Below, piece after piece: positions 6,701-12,684 of a stretch of 12,684 nucleotides of DNA. Position numbers and translations under genes: made by a program. Location: contig DKZL01000011.1 of the NCBI GenBank assembly GCA_002493635.1, positions 1 to 12,684 of the forward strand, written 5' to 3'. Below the pieces are notes generated by a model, which did no database searches, was not told the DNA's origin, and worked only from the letters and a program-made list of their open reading frames with translations. This DNA comes from Ruminococcaceae bacterium UBA7075. Its GTDB lineage: Bacteria > Bacillota > Clostridia > Oscillospirales > Acutalibacteraceae. Position 1 is the first letter of the stretch. Every line of letters starts with the position of its first letter.

Positions 6701-7689
6701 TTTTTTATATATCTCTGGTTACGGCTGGTGGGTTTGTCGGGGATAGTCATCTGAATCAGATTCATTTCAATCGCAGGGTTGAGGTAATTTTTTCTGAAGG
6801 TTTCTCTTGATTTCAGATTCAGCTTTTTCAGAATTTCTGCCGTGGTGTACGGAACGTCATATTCCATTACGACAAGCAATTTTTTTACATAACTGCTGAT
6901 TTGTGAGTCGTCGGATTTTGTCTGTGAAATAATTTCCGTAAGAATTTCGTCAATCATCTCAAGCATAAATTCAATGAATAGATTTGAGTTGCCCTCTAAG
7001 TGACATTCTGAAATTGCGTTGTAGTATCTGTCCTGATATTTCTGAATCTGACTTTCGATAGGGATGAACTGAAAAATCGGTTTCCACTTTGTCAGAATCA
7101 CAGTCTGCCAGAGTCTTGCCATACGACCGTTGCCATCCGAGAACGGATGAATGAAAACAAATTCATAATGAAAAACGGATGATAAAATCAGAGGGTGAAC
7201 GCTGTCCTTTTCTCTGTTCATCCAATCGAATAAATCCGCAATCAAAGACGGTACAAGGTTTGCAGGCGGAGCCATAAAGATACATCTGTCACCGTCGAAC
7301 ACTCCTTCTTCTCCGTGCCTGAAATTGCCCGACTCATTCACAAGAGCGTAAGTCATTATGCCGTGATATTTTTTTAGCTCGCCGACTGAAAAAGGGTTGA
7401 TTTCATTCAGCTTGTCGTAAGTATCATAAGCGTTTTTTACCTCCTGAATTTCTCTCTGAGGACCTAAAACAATGTGACCGTTGATTACATCCCTGACCTC
7501 TGACAGCGACAGAGAGTTAGCCTCAATAGCAAGAGATGAGTAAATGGATTTGATTCTGTTGTTTTTTCTCAGCTGCGGTTTCGATTCAAAATCATTGTAG
7601 TTGCTGATTCTGCCTATCTTTTCTGAAATTGACGAAACATAGCCGAGCATTTTATTTGATATTGTAAACGGCGGTTTGTAGTCCGACAT
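6697..7689 (-). CDS. Fic-domain protein AMPylase, class II-like
   Basis: The product, about 330 residues, transfers AMP from ATP to a hydroxyl of a target protein. The full catalytic motif HPFSDGNGRMAR is at 181-192, with the flap GNFRHGEE before it. An N-terminal inhibitory-helix motif appears at 52-58, S-L-A-I-E-A-N, with Glu56 as the expected ATP-blocking residue; the usual Gly or Asn after Glu is Ala here. This places it among self-inhibited class II Fic proteins, which need no separate antitoxin. The C-terminal ~60 residues (TTAEILKKLNLKSRETFRKN...) look like a winged helix, so it may bind DNA. The ATG at 7689, nine bases after AAAGGA, is preferred over 7695 and 7698; an upstream in-frame extension to 7749 crosses the promoter. 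It runs opposite to its neighbours and is flanked by direct repeats, which suggests a separate cassette. The target is unknown. Confidence 0.88.
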   Translation of the reverse strand: MSDYKPPFTISNKMLGYVSSISEKIGRISNYNDFESKPQLRKNNRIKSIYSSLAIEANSLSLSEVRDVINGHIVLGPQREIQEVKNAYDTYDKLNEINPFSVGELKKYHGIMTYALVNESGNFRHGEEGVFDGDRCIFMAPPANLVPSLIADLFDWMNREKDSVHPLILSSVFHYEFVFIHPFSDGNGRMARLWQTVILTKWKPIFQFIPIESQIQKYQDRYYNAISECHLEGNSNLFIEFMLEMIDEILTEIISQTKSDDSQISSYVKKLLVVMEYDVPYTTAEILKKLNLKSRETFRKNYLNPAIEMNLIQMTIPDKPTSRNQRYIKK

Positions 7690-7720
7690 ATACATCATTC
7701 CTTTATTTAACGCTACACTT

Positions 7721-7749
7721 ATTATAACAAATCGGAATAGAATTATCAA
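7721..7749 (-). promoter_or_regulatory. Promoter of fic gene
   Basis: On the minus strand TTGATA (7744-7749) and a perfect TATAAT (7721-7726) are 17 bases apart. The -35 abuts and overlaps by two bases the second direct repeat, so a protein bound there could compete with or recruit RNA polymerase. Confidence 0.75.
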
Positions 7750-7790
7750 TAACTTGCTTATTATCTTGCTTATTTTCTTGTGTGTTCTTT
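7748..7790. repeat. Direct repeat copy 2, beside fic promoter
   Basis: This copy matches 6658-6700 at 38 of 43 positions. Its 12-bp units are clearer: CTTGCTTATTAT, CTTGCTTATTTT and CTTGTGTGTTCT. It lies immediately upstream of the fic -35 and is in a natural operator position. Confidence 0.8.
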
Positions 7791-7795
7791 AATGC

Positions 7796-7842
7796 GTAAC
7801 GTTTTTCTTGGATTTTCAGGTGTAATTTGTAACGTTTTTCTT
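7796..7842 (+). repeat. 14-bp direct repeat upstream of recombinase
   Basis: GTAACGTTTTTCTT occurs identically at 7796-7809 and 7829-7842, 33 bases apart start to start, about three helical turns. It lies between the fic cassette and the recombinase promoter and could be an operator pair. Confidence 0.65.
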
Positions 7843-7906
7843 AAAAATTTTGAAAACATTTCCAAAAACTAATTCTGTGTTTGATATAGATATATGAATT
7901 ACTATG

Positions 7907-7935
7907 TGATATAATCATCATAATAAAGTGATGAT
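7907..7935 (+). promoter_or_regulatory. Recombinase promoter with overlapping inverted repeat
   Basis: A perfect TATAAT (7910-7915) with an extended TGA before it (7907-7909) faces the recombinase; the -35 is poor. Arms ATCATCA (7914-7920) and TGATGAT (7929-7935) start within the -10 and cover the expected transcription start, a typical repressor position. Confidence 0.55.
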
Positions 7936-7966
7936 ACAACGAAATAAAAATAAGGGATGTGAAGAA

Positions 7967-9637
7967 ATGGATATATTAAAAACGAGGGAACAGCTTAGAA
8001 GTTGCAGTATATATGACCTGCCGTTGCGTGTCACCTTTTACGCCCGAGTGAGTACGGAGAAGGACGCACAGCTTAACTCGCTTGACAATCAGATCAGCTT
8101 CTACTCGAATATGATTAAGAAAAATCCCAACTGGGAATATGTCGAGGGTTACATTGACGAGGGCTTGTCGGCTATCTCGACCGAAAAGCGTGAGAATTTT
8201 CACAGAATGGTAACCGACGGCGAGAACGGCGAGTTCGATATGATAATCACAAAGGAAATCTCCCGATTTGCAAGAAACACGCTTGACAGTATCAGGTTCA
8301 CAAGAGAGCTTCTGCACTTCGGCGTTGCGGTGTTTTTTCAGAACGACAACATCAACACGCTTGACGAGGACAGCGAACTGCGACTGACAATTATGTCAAG
8401 TATAGCACAAGACGAGCTGAGAAAGCTGTCGTCTCGTATCAAGTTTGGGCATCAGCAGGCAATCAAAGACCACGTTGTGCTCGGCAACAGCAGAATTTTC
8501 GGCTACCGCAAGGACAATAAGCGTCTTGTGATTGACGAGGACGAGGCGAAGATGGTGCGTGAGCTGTTTGAGCTGTACGCAACGAACGAATACAGTATGA
8601 AGCAGATTGAAAACATCTTCTGGGAGAAGGGCTACCGCAATCACAACGGAAACAAAATTGCCCACACCACAATGTCGGGTATGATTTCAAACCCGAAGTA
8701 CAAGGGCTACTATGTCGGCAACAAGGTCAAGGTTGTTGATATGTTCACGAAAAAGCAGAAATTTCTGCCGCCCGAGGACTGGGTTATGTTCAAGGACGAA
8801 ACAGGAGAGATTGTCCCTGCGATAGTATCGGAGGAGCTGTGGGACAAGGCAAACGATGTGCTTGAAAGGCGGAGCAAGGACGTCAAAAACCGTCAGGGTA
8901 AATGCAACCACGGCAATCTTCTGACAGGTAAGCTGTTCTGCACCGACTGCGGAGCAACCTACTATCGAAGAGATGCAAAGGACAGACAGGGCAACAAAAA
9001 TTCAAAGTGGATATGCAGCGGCAAAATCAAAAACGGTGCAGACAGCTGTAAATCCTTTCCTATATACGAATCCGATGTCGTGCCGATTCTGCTTGAGGTG
9101 TTCAAAGAAACCTCCTGCGATGTTGAAGAGCTGATAAATCAGTATGTCGAAATGTATAAATCCCTCAGCCAGCCCGAAGAGGTCGGCAGACGGCTTGACG
9201 AGCTGAAAAAGAAAATGGACTTGGAGCAGAAAAAGAAAAGCAAACTCCTCGGTTATAACGTAAGCGGTCAGATTTCCGACAGGGATTTTATCAGTCTGAC
9301 AAAGCAATGCTCAAATGAGATTGCCTTGTGTGAAAAGGAAATTTCCGCACTTGAAAATGAAATGCAGACAAGAAATGATTTCAAAAAGCGGATTGAAGAA
9401 ATGCGGAGAACGCTTAAGCGAGCGAGCGAGGACGCAAACAGCGGAGTAATCAACCACTCGTTTGTAGAAAAATACATTGACAAAATCTATGTAACTCCCA
9501 TTGACGAAACGCATATCGAAATGAAAATCAAGCTATTTACCAACGAAACCACCACAAAGTACCTTGAGAATCTGCGGATTCGTACGGGACACACGTTTAA
9601 AAAGATGATTGAATCATACGAAAACAGTATGAAGTAA
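7967..9637 (+). CDS. Large serine recombinase (integrase)
   Basis: This 556-residue enzyme catalyses site-specific recombination, cutting all four strands through a 5' phosphoserine intermediate. The resolvase domain (~20-155) begins with TFYARVSTEKDAQLNSLDNQ; the catalytic Ser29 is in ARVST, and SRFARNTLDS supplies conserved Arg residues. The recombinase domain follows (~170-290; GFG-like region GYRKDNKRLVIDEDEA). Next comes a zinc ribbon with Cys325, Cys328, Cys350 and Cys361 (LFCTDCG...WICSGK), then a coiled coil (~385-480) of the type that controls direction of integration. Its length is full for the family. The ATG at 7967 is preferred over the in-frame GTG at 7928, because AAGGGATGTG lies just before it and the GTG overlaps the putative operator. 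It lies at the right end of the mobile region, next to chromosomal def, as expected for an element integrase. Confidence 0.95.
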   Translation: MDILKTREQLRSCSIYDLPLRVTFYARVSTEKDAQLNSLDNQISFYSNMIKKNPNWEYVEGYIDEGLSAISTEKRENFHRMVTDGENGEFDMIITKEISRFARNTLDSIRFTRELLHFGVAVFFQNDNINTLDEDSELRLTIMSSIAQDELRKLSSRIKFGHQQAIKDHVVLGNSRIFGYRKDNKRLVIDEDEAKMVRELFELYATNEYSMKQIENIFWEKGYRNHNGNKIAHTTMSGMISNPKYKGYYVGNKVKVVDMFTKKQKFLPPEDWVMFKDETGEIVPAIVSEELWDKANDVLERRSKDVKNRQGKCNHGNLLTGKLFCTDCGATYYRRDAKDRQGNKNSKWICSGKIKNGADSCKSFPIYESDVVPILLEVFKETSCDVEELINQYVEMYKSLSQPEEVGRRLDELKKKMDLEQKKKSKLLGYNVSGQISDRDFISLTKQCSNEIALCEKEISALENEMQTRNDFKKRIEEMRRTLKRASEDANSGVINHSFVEKYIDKIYVTPIDETHIEMKIKLFTNETTTKYLENLRIRTGHTFKKMIESYENSMK

Positions 9638-9663
9638 TTTTTGCATATGATATAATGCAAAAA
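9638..9663. other. Inverted repeat after recombinase, possible attR region
   Basis: Perfect 9-bp arms TTTTTGCAT (9638-9646) and ATGCAAAAA (9655-9663) start directly after the recombinase stop and enclose eight bases. It may help end recombinase transcription. The element's right attachment site should lie here or very close, because the chromosomal def terminator starts at 9659. Confidence 0.4.
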
Positions 9664-9697
9664 ACGGGGACATACAGTGTAAAAGCTGTATGTCCCC
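9659..9697 (-). terminator. Terminator of def / glycolytic cluster
   Basis: On the minus strand a perfect 12-bp stem (GGGGACATACAG with CTGTATGTCCCC, 9666-9697) is followed by G and six T (9659-9664). It lies 25 bases after the def stop. On the plus strand the stem is followed by ATTGTAATTTT, so it may also stop recombinase transcription. Confidence 0.85.
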
Positions 9698-9722
9698 ATT
9701 GTAATTTTACATATTTATTTAA

Positions 9723-10133
9723 TCAAATGATAATTCCGTCGCAGTGGTCAATTTCGTGCTGGATAATCTCGGCAAAATATGCGTTAAATTCTTTGCGCTG
9801 TTTTATAAATTCTTTGTTCAGAAACTCAACTGTAATGCGTGAGTAGCGTGTTGTCTTGCGAGTGCCTTCAAGTGACAGACATCCTTCTTCAGTTTCATAA
9901 GGAGCCGATTTTTTAATGATAACGGGATTAATCATTATCATATCTATAAATCCCATATCAATAATAATTATACGCTTTTTATATCCAATCATATTTGCCG
10001 CCATACCAACACATTCATTCCTGTGAGCCGCAAGAGTATCCTGCAAATCCTTTATTACCATAGTGTCGTTCTTTGTTGCAGGTTCTGATTTCTGTCCGAG
10101 AAATAACACATCTTTCATTATAGGCTTAATCAT
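9723..10133 (-). CDS. def: Peptide deformylase
   Basis: The enzyme removes the formyl group from the N-terminal Met of new proteins, in the cytoplasm. All metal ligands are present: Cys85 in EGCLSLEG, and His126 and His130 in QHEIDH with catalytic Glu127. Motif I is CVGMAANMIG (41-50), so the Gln of the usual G-x-G-L-A-A-x-Q is Met here. From memory this form, and the short length of 136 residues against ~150-190 in the E. coli type, is normal for a clostridial subgroup; activity should be retained but altered inhibitor binding is possible. The ATG at 10133 follows GAGGT after five bases. It lies 84 bases after gpmI in the same direction and may be co-transcribed, with hairpins in between. 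Confidence 0.9.
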   Translation of the reverse strand: MIKPIMKDVLFLGQKSEPATKNDTMVIKDLQDTLAAHRNECVGMAANMIGYKKRIIIIDMGFIDMIMINPVIIKKSAPYETEEGCLSLEGTRKTTRYSRITVEFLNKEFIKQRKEFNAYFAEIIQHEIDHCDGIII

Positions 10134-10134
10134 A

Positions 10135-10152
10135 TAATACCTCGTAGTATTA
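10135..10152 (-). promoter_or_regulatory. Small hairpin at def ribosome binding site
   Basis: Arms TAATAC (10135-10140) and GTATTA (10147-10152) enclose six bases. The Shine-Dalgarno GAGG of def lies in the loop and first pair, so folding could expose or limit it. The stem is weak. Confidence 0.3.
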
Positions 10153-10186
10153 AGGGATTGCCAAATGATTTGTCTGGCAATCCCTT
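10152..10186. terminator. Strong hairpin between gpmI and def
   Basis: Perfect 12-bp arms AAGGGATTGCCA (10152-10163) and TGGCAATCCCTT (10175-10186) enclose 11 bases. On the minus strand only TTAATACT follows, so it is a poor intrinsic terminator for gpmI. It may lower read-through into def or protect the 3' end of the message. Confidence 0.5.
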
Positions 10187-10217
10187 GATAGTTTTGTATA
10201 ATAATAAAAATAAAAAA

Positions 10218-11729
10218 TTATTTGATAAGGCTTACGCCATTCATTTCTGCCGGCTGCTCAAGTCCGAGAATTTGCAGCATTGTCGGAGCAATATCAGCAA
10301 GTCTGCCGCCCTCTCTAAGCTCGCAGTCATAACCGACAACGCAGAACGGAACAGGATTTGTTGTGTGGGCTGTAAACGGTTCGCCGTCAGCATCAACCAT
10401 CTTGTCAGCATTGCCGTGGTCGGCAGTAATAAGAGCAACACCGCCCATTTCCTGAATTGCAGTGACAACTCTGCCTACGCACTCGTCAACAGCTTCGACA
10501 GCCTTTACCGCAGCCTCAAACACACCTGTGTGACCAACCATATCGCAGTTAGCAAAGTTGAGGATAATCATATCATACTTGCCGCTCTTGATTGCAGGAA
10601 CAAGCTTGTCTGTAACCTCATATGCGCTCATTTCAGGCTGTAAATCATATGTTGCAACGCTTGGTGACTTAACAAGGATTCTGTCCTCGCCGTCATACTG
10701 CTTTTCAACACCGCCGTTGAAGAAGAAAGTTACGTGAGCGTATTTTTCTGTTTCGGCAATTCTGAGCTGTGCCATACCCTTATCAGAGATGTACTCGCCG
10801 AGAGTATTCTTAAGTGACTGAGGCTTGAATGCAACATCAACATTTGGCATAGTTGCGTCATACTGTGTCATACAAACAAAGTTAACAGGGAAGAAGCCGT
10901 TCTTTCTCTCAAATCCGTTGAAGTCAGGGTCAACGAGAGTTCTTGTAATCTCTCTTGCTCTGTCAGGACGGAAGTTAAAGAAGATAACGCTGTCGTTAGG
11001 CTTTATTGTTGCACCGCCGTCAACAACAGCAGGAACAACAAATTCGTCTGTAACATCGTTTTTGTATGAGTTCTTGACAGCACATACAGCGCATTCAGCC
11101 TTGACGCCTTCGCCGTAAACCATAGCAGCATATGCTTTCTCAACACGCTCCCAACGGTTATCTCTGTCCATAGCGTAGTATCTGCCCATTACGGAAGAAA
11201 CCTTGCCTACGCCGATTTCATCAAGCTTTTTGAGAAGCTCTTCCATAAAGTCGGCAGCACTTGACGGGGGAACATCACGTCCGTCAAGGAAGCAGTGAAT
11301 GTATACTTTTTCAAGACCCTTAGCCTTTGCAAGTTCCAGAATACCGTAAAGGTGCTCAATGTGGCTGTGTACACCGCCGTTTGAAAGCAGACCCATAAGG
11401 TGAAGTGCTGTGCCGTTTTCAAGTGCCTTGTCCATTGCGTTTGAAATAGCCTCATTATCCTTGAGCTTATCTTCTTTAATTGTTTTGGTAATTCTTGTAA
11501 GCTCCTGATAAACGATTCTGCCTGCGCCCATATTTGTGTGACCAACCTCTGAGTTGCCCATCTGACCGTCAGGAAGACCTACATCCATACCCGAAGCACC
11601 AATCTGTGTTACAGGATTTTCGGAAAAATACTTATCAAGATTCGGCTTGTTTGCCGCTTTAATAGCATTACCTTCTTCAGAAGCAATGCCGAATCCGTCA
11701 AGAATCATTAATATTAAAGGTTTTTTCAT
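10218..11729 (-). CDS. gpmI: Phosphoglycerate mutase, cofactor-independent
   Basis: This 503-residue cytoplasmic enzyme interconverts 3-phosphoglycerate and 2-phosphoglycerate in glycolysis, using two metal ions (typically Mn) and a phosphoserine intermediate. The N-terminal metal-binding Asp11 is in MILDGFG, and the catalytic Ser60 is in GQMGNSEVGH. Further family motifs are HCFLDGRDVPP, MGRYYAMDRD, FFNFRPDRAREITR, NFANCDMVGHTG and LITADHGNAD. Length is normal for the family, and no break is seen. GAGGGAG lies five bases before the ATG. It starts 24 bases after tpiA on the same strand, so it is in the pgk-tpiA-gpmI cluster. Confidence 0.97.
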   Translation of the reverse strand: MKKPLILMILDGFGIASEEGNAIKAANKPNLDKYFSENPVTQIGASGMDVGLPDGQMGNSEVGHTNMGAGRIVYQELTRITKTIKEDKLKDNEAISNAMDKALENGTALHLMGLLSNGGVHSHIEHLYGILELAKAKGLEKVYIHCFLDGRDVPPSSAADFMEELLKKLDEIGVGKVSSVMGRYYAMDRDNRWERVEKAYAAMVYGEGVKAECAVCAVKNSYKNDVTDEFVVPAVVDGGATIKPNDSVIFFNFRPDRAREITRTLVDPDFNGFERKNGFFPVNFVCMTQYDATMPNVDVAFKPQSLKNTLGEYISDKGMAQLRIAETEKYAHVTFFFNGGVEKQYDGEDRILVKSPSVATYDLQPEMSAYEVTDKLVPAIKSGKYDMIILNFANCDMVGHTGVFEAAVKAVEAVDECVGRVVTAIQEMGGVALITADHGNADKMVDADGEPFTAHTTNPVPFCVVGYDCELREGGRLADIAPTMLQILGLEQPAEMNGVSLIK

Positions 11730-11753
11730 AAAAACTCCCTCGTTAAATTTATT

Positions 11754-12521
11754 TTATTTGCTTGCAGCTTTAACGATAGCAGCAAATTTTTCGGCAACAA
11801 GTGATGCACCGCCGATAAGACCGCCGTCAACATTTACCTTTGAAAGAAGCTCATCAGCATTGCCGTCGTTCATTGAACCGCCGTACTGAATAGTAACTGC
11901 GTCTGCAACATCCTGACTGTAAAGTTTTGCAAGTGTAGCACGAATGAATCCGCAAACCTCTTCAGCCTGCTCAGCTGTTGCTGTTTTGCCTGTGCCGATT
12001 GCCCATACAGGCTCATAAGCGATAACTGTCTTTTTAACATCTTCTGCTGATACATCAAAAAGGTCAAGTTTGATTTGTCTTGCGATAACTTCTTCTGTGA
12101 TGTCGCACTCACGCTCCCAAAGAAGTTCGCCTACGCAAACGATTGGCTTAAGACCTGCTGCGAGAGCAGCCTTTGTTCTCTTGTTTACTGTTTCGTCAGT
12201 TTCACCGAAATACTGTCTTCTTTCGCTGTGACCGAGAACAACATATTCAACGCCCATTTCCTTGAGCATACCTGTTGAGATTTCACCTGTGAAAGCACCG
12301 CTTTCAGCCCAGTGGCAGTTTTCTGCACCAATCTTTACGTTAGTGCCCTTTGTAGCCTCAAGAGCTACACTTAAATCAACATAAGGAACGCAAGCGATAA
12401 CTTCGCAGTCAGCATCCTTAACAGCAGGAACAATCTGCTCTAAAAGTGTCTTAGCCTCGCTTGGAGTCTTATTCATTTTCCAGTTGCCGGCAATAATTGC
12501 CTTTCTCTTTGCCTTATCCAT
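11754..12521 (-). CDS. tpiA: Triosephosphate isomerase
   Basis: The 255-residue TIM-barrel enzyme interconverts dihydroxyacetone phosphate and glyceraldehyde 3-phosphate in the cytoplasm. Catalytic residues are present: Lys15 in AGNWKMNKT, His98 in VVLGHSERR and Glu170 in AYEPVWAIGTG, which also starts flexible loop 6. The phosphate-binding QYGGSMNDGN and GLIGGASL are intact. AAAGGA lies nine bases before the ATG. It sits between pgk (72 bases upstream) and gpmI (24 bases downstream) on the same strand, as in many Firmicutes glycolytic operons. Confidence 0.97.
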   Translation of the reverse strand: MDKAKRKAIIAGNWKMNKTPSEAKTLLEQIVPAVKDADCEVIACVPYVDLSVALEATKGTNVKIGAENCHWAESGAFTGEISTGMLKEMGVEYVVLGHSERRQYFGETDETVNKRTKAALAAGLKPIVCVGELLWERECDITEEVIARQIKLDLFDVSAEDVKKTVIAYEPVWAIGTGKTATAEQAEEVCGFIRATLAKLYSQDVADAVTIQYGGSMNDGNADELLSKVNVDGGLIGGASLVAEKFAAIVKAASK

Positions 12522-12553
12522 ATTTGTAAATTCCTTTCTGTATATAACTGATT

Positions 12554-12577
12554 TATGGGCGAGTTACCCCGCCCATA
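12554..12577 (-). other. Hairpin between pgk and tpiA
   Basis: Arms TATGGGCG (12554-12561) and CGCCCATA (12570-12577) are perfect and enclose eight bases. No T run follows on the minus strand. Such intergenic stems may protect or process mRNA, or partly attenuate transcription into tpiA. Confidence 0.5.
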
Positions 12578-12593
12578 GCACAATAAATGTCAA

Positions 12594-12684
12594 TTATTTT
12601 TTGTCAGCGATTACTGCAATACCGGGAAGAGTTTTTCCCTCGAGATATTCAAGAGAAGCACCGCCGCCTGTTGAGATGTGGCTC
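12594..12684 (-). CDS. pgk: Phosphoglycerate kinase, C-terminal end only
   Basis: The last 30 codons read SHISTGGGASLEYLEG, then KTLPGIAVIADKK and a TAA stop at 12594-12596. This is the highly conserved C-terminus of phosphoglycerate kinase, with the GGGAS loop near the nucleotide site and the LEG(K)xLPG signature. The enzyme makes ATP from 1,3-bisphosphoglycerate. The rest of the gene is outside the window. Confidence 0.95.
   Translation of the reverse strand, partial: SHISTGGGASLEYLEGKTLPGIAVIADKK

Noticed and set aside
7690..7749. N-terminal extension of the Fic protein
   Set aside because: It would cover the TATAAT and the spacer of the fic promoter; the ATG at 7689 has a properly spaced AAAGGA.
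10158..10643. 161-codon plus-strand frame
   Set aside because: It lies opposite gpmI, a well-supported gene, and has no ribosome site or domain.
1..12684. CRISPR array, tRNA, rRNA, reverse transcriptase or insertion sequence
   Set aside because: No regularly spaced repeats, tRNA-like cloverleaf, rRNA sequence, RT motif or transposase was seen on reading both strands.

Overview
The window looks like chromosome of a low-to-moderate G+C Clostridia bacterium, most likely Ruminococcus-like (Oscillospiraceae). This is inferred from a pgk-tpiA-gpmI glycolytic cluster, a short 136-residue peptide deformylase of the clostridial type, zinc-ribbon and PASTA/SH3b surface proteins, and a large serine recombinase of the kind carried by clostridial mobile elements. 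No genus-specific marker such as an rRNA is present.

Layout. (1) 1-2829, plus strand, visibly A+T-rich: three tightly packed genes for extracytoplasmic proteins: the tail of a PASTA-SH3b protein, a C39-like lipoprotein, and a zinc-ribbon single-pass membrane protein. (2) 2837-4826, minus strand, convergent with the first block: a two-gene operon with a DUF6076-like zinc-binding protein followed by a sigma-70-like factor. The sigma gene is split by a one-base frameshift in a run of five A. A good promoter lies upstream. (3) 4897-6619, plus strand: remains of a mobilizable element. These are a possible leader peptide with a hairpin, an HTH_36-type DNA-binding protein, about 500 bases of non-coding DNA rich in short repeats and hairpins (candidate oriT or origin region), a ribbon-helix-helix protein and a small frameshifted protein. 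No relaxase is present. (4) 6619-7790, minus strand: a self-contained class II-like Fic AMP-transferase gene with its own promoter and terminator. It is bracketed by two 43-bp direct repeats built of 12-bp units. (5) 7796-9637, plus strand: a complete large serine recombinase, probably the integrase of the element. (6) 9659-12684, minus strand: chromosomal housekeeping genes in the order pgk (partial), tpiA, gpmI, def, ending at a strong terminator only about 25 bases from the recombinase stop codon.

How it fits together. The recombinase and the adjoining DNA-binding, mobilization and Fic genes look like an integrated mobilizable element, or a decayed one, whose right end lies between the recombinase stop and the def terminator. 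The left end is not evident. The sigma/DUF6076 pair and the surface-protein block may be element cargo or older chromosome. The most notable points are the two separate A5 frameshifts, the repeat-flanked Fic cassette, and the RHH gene beside a structured region but without a relaxase.
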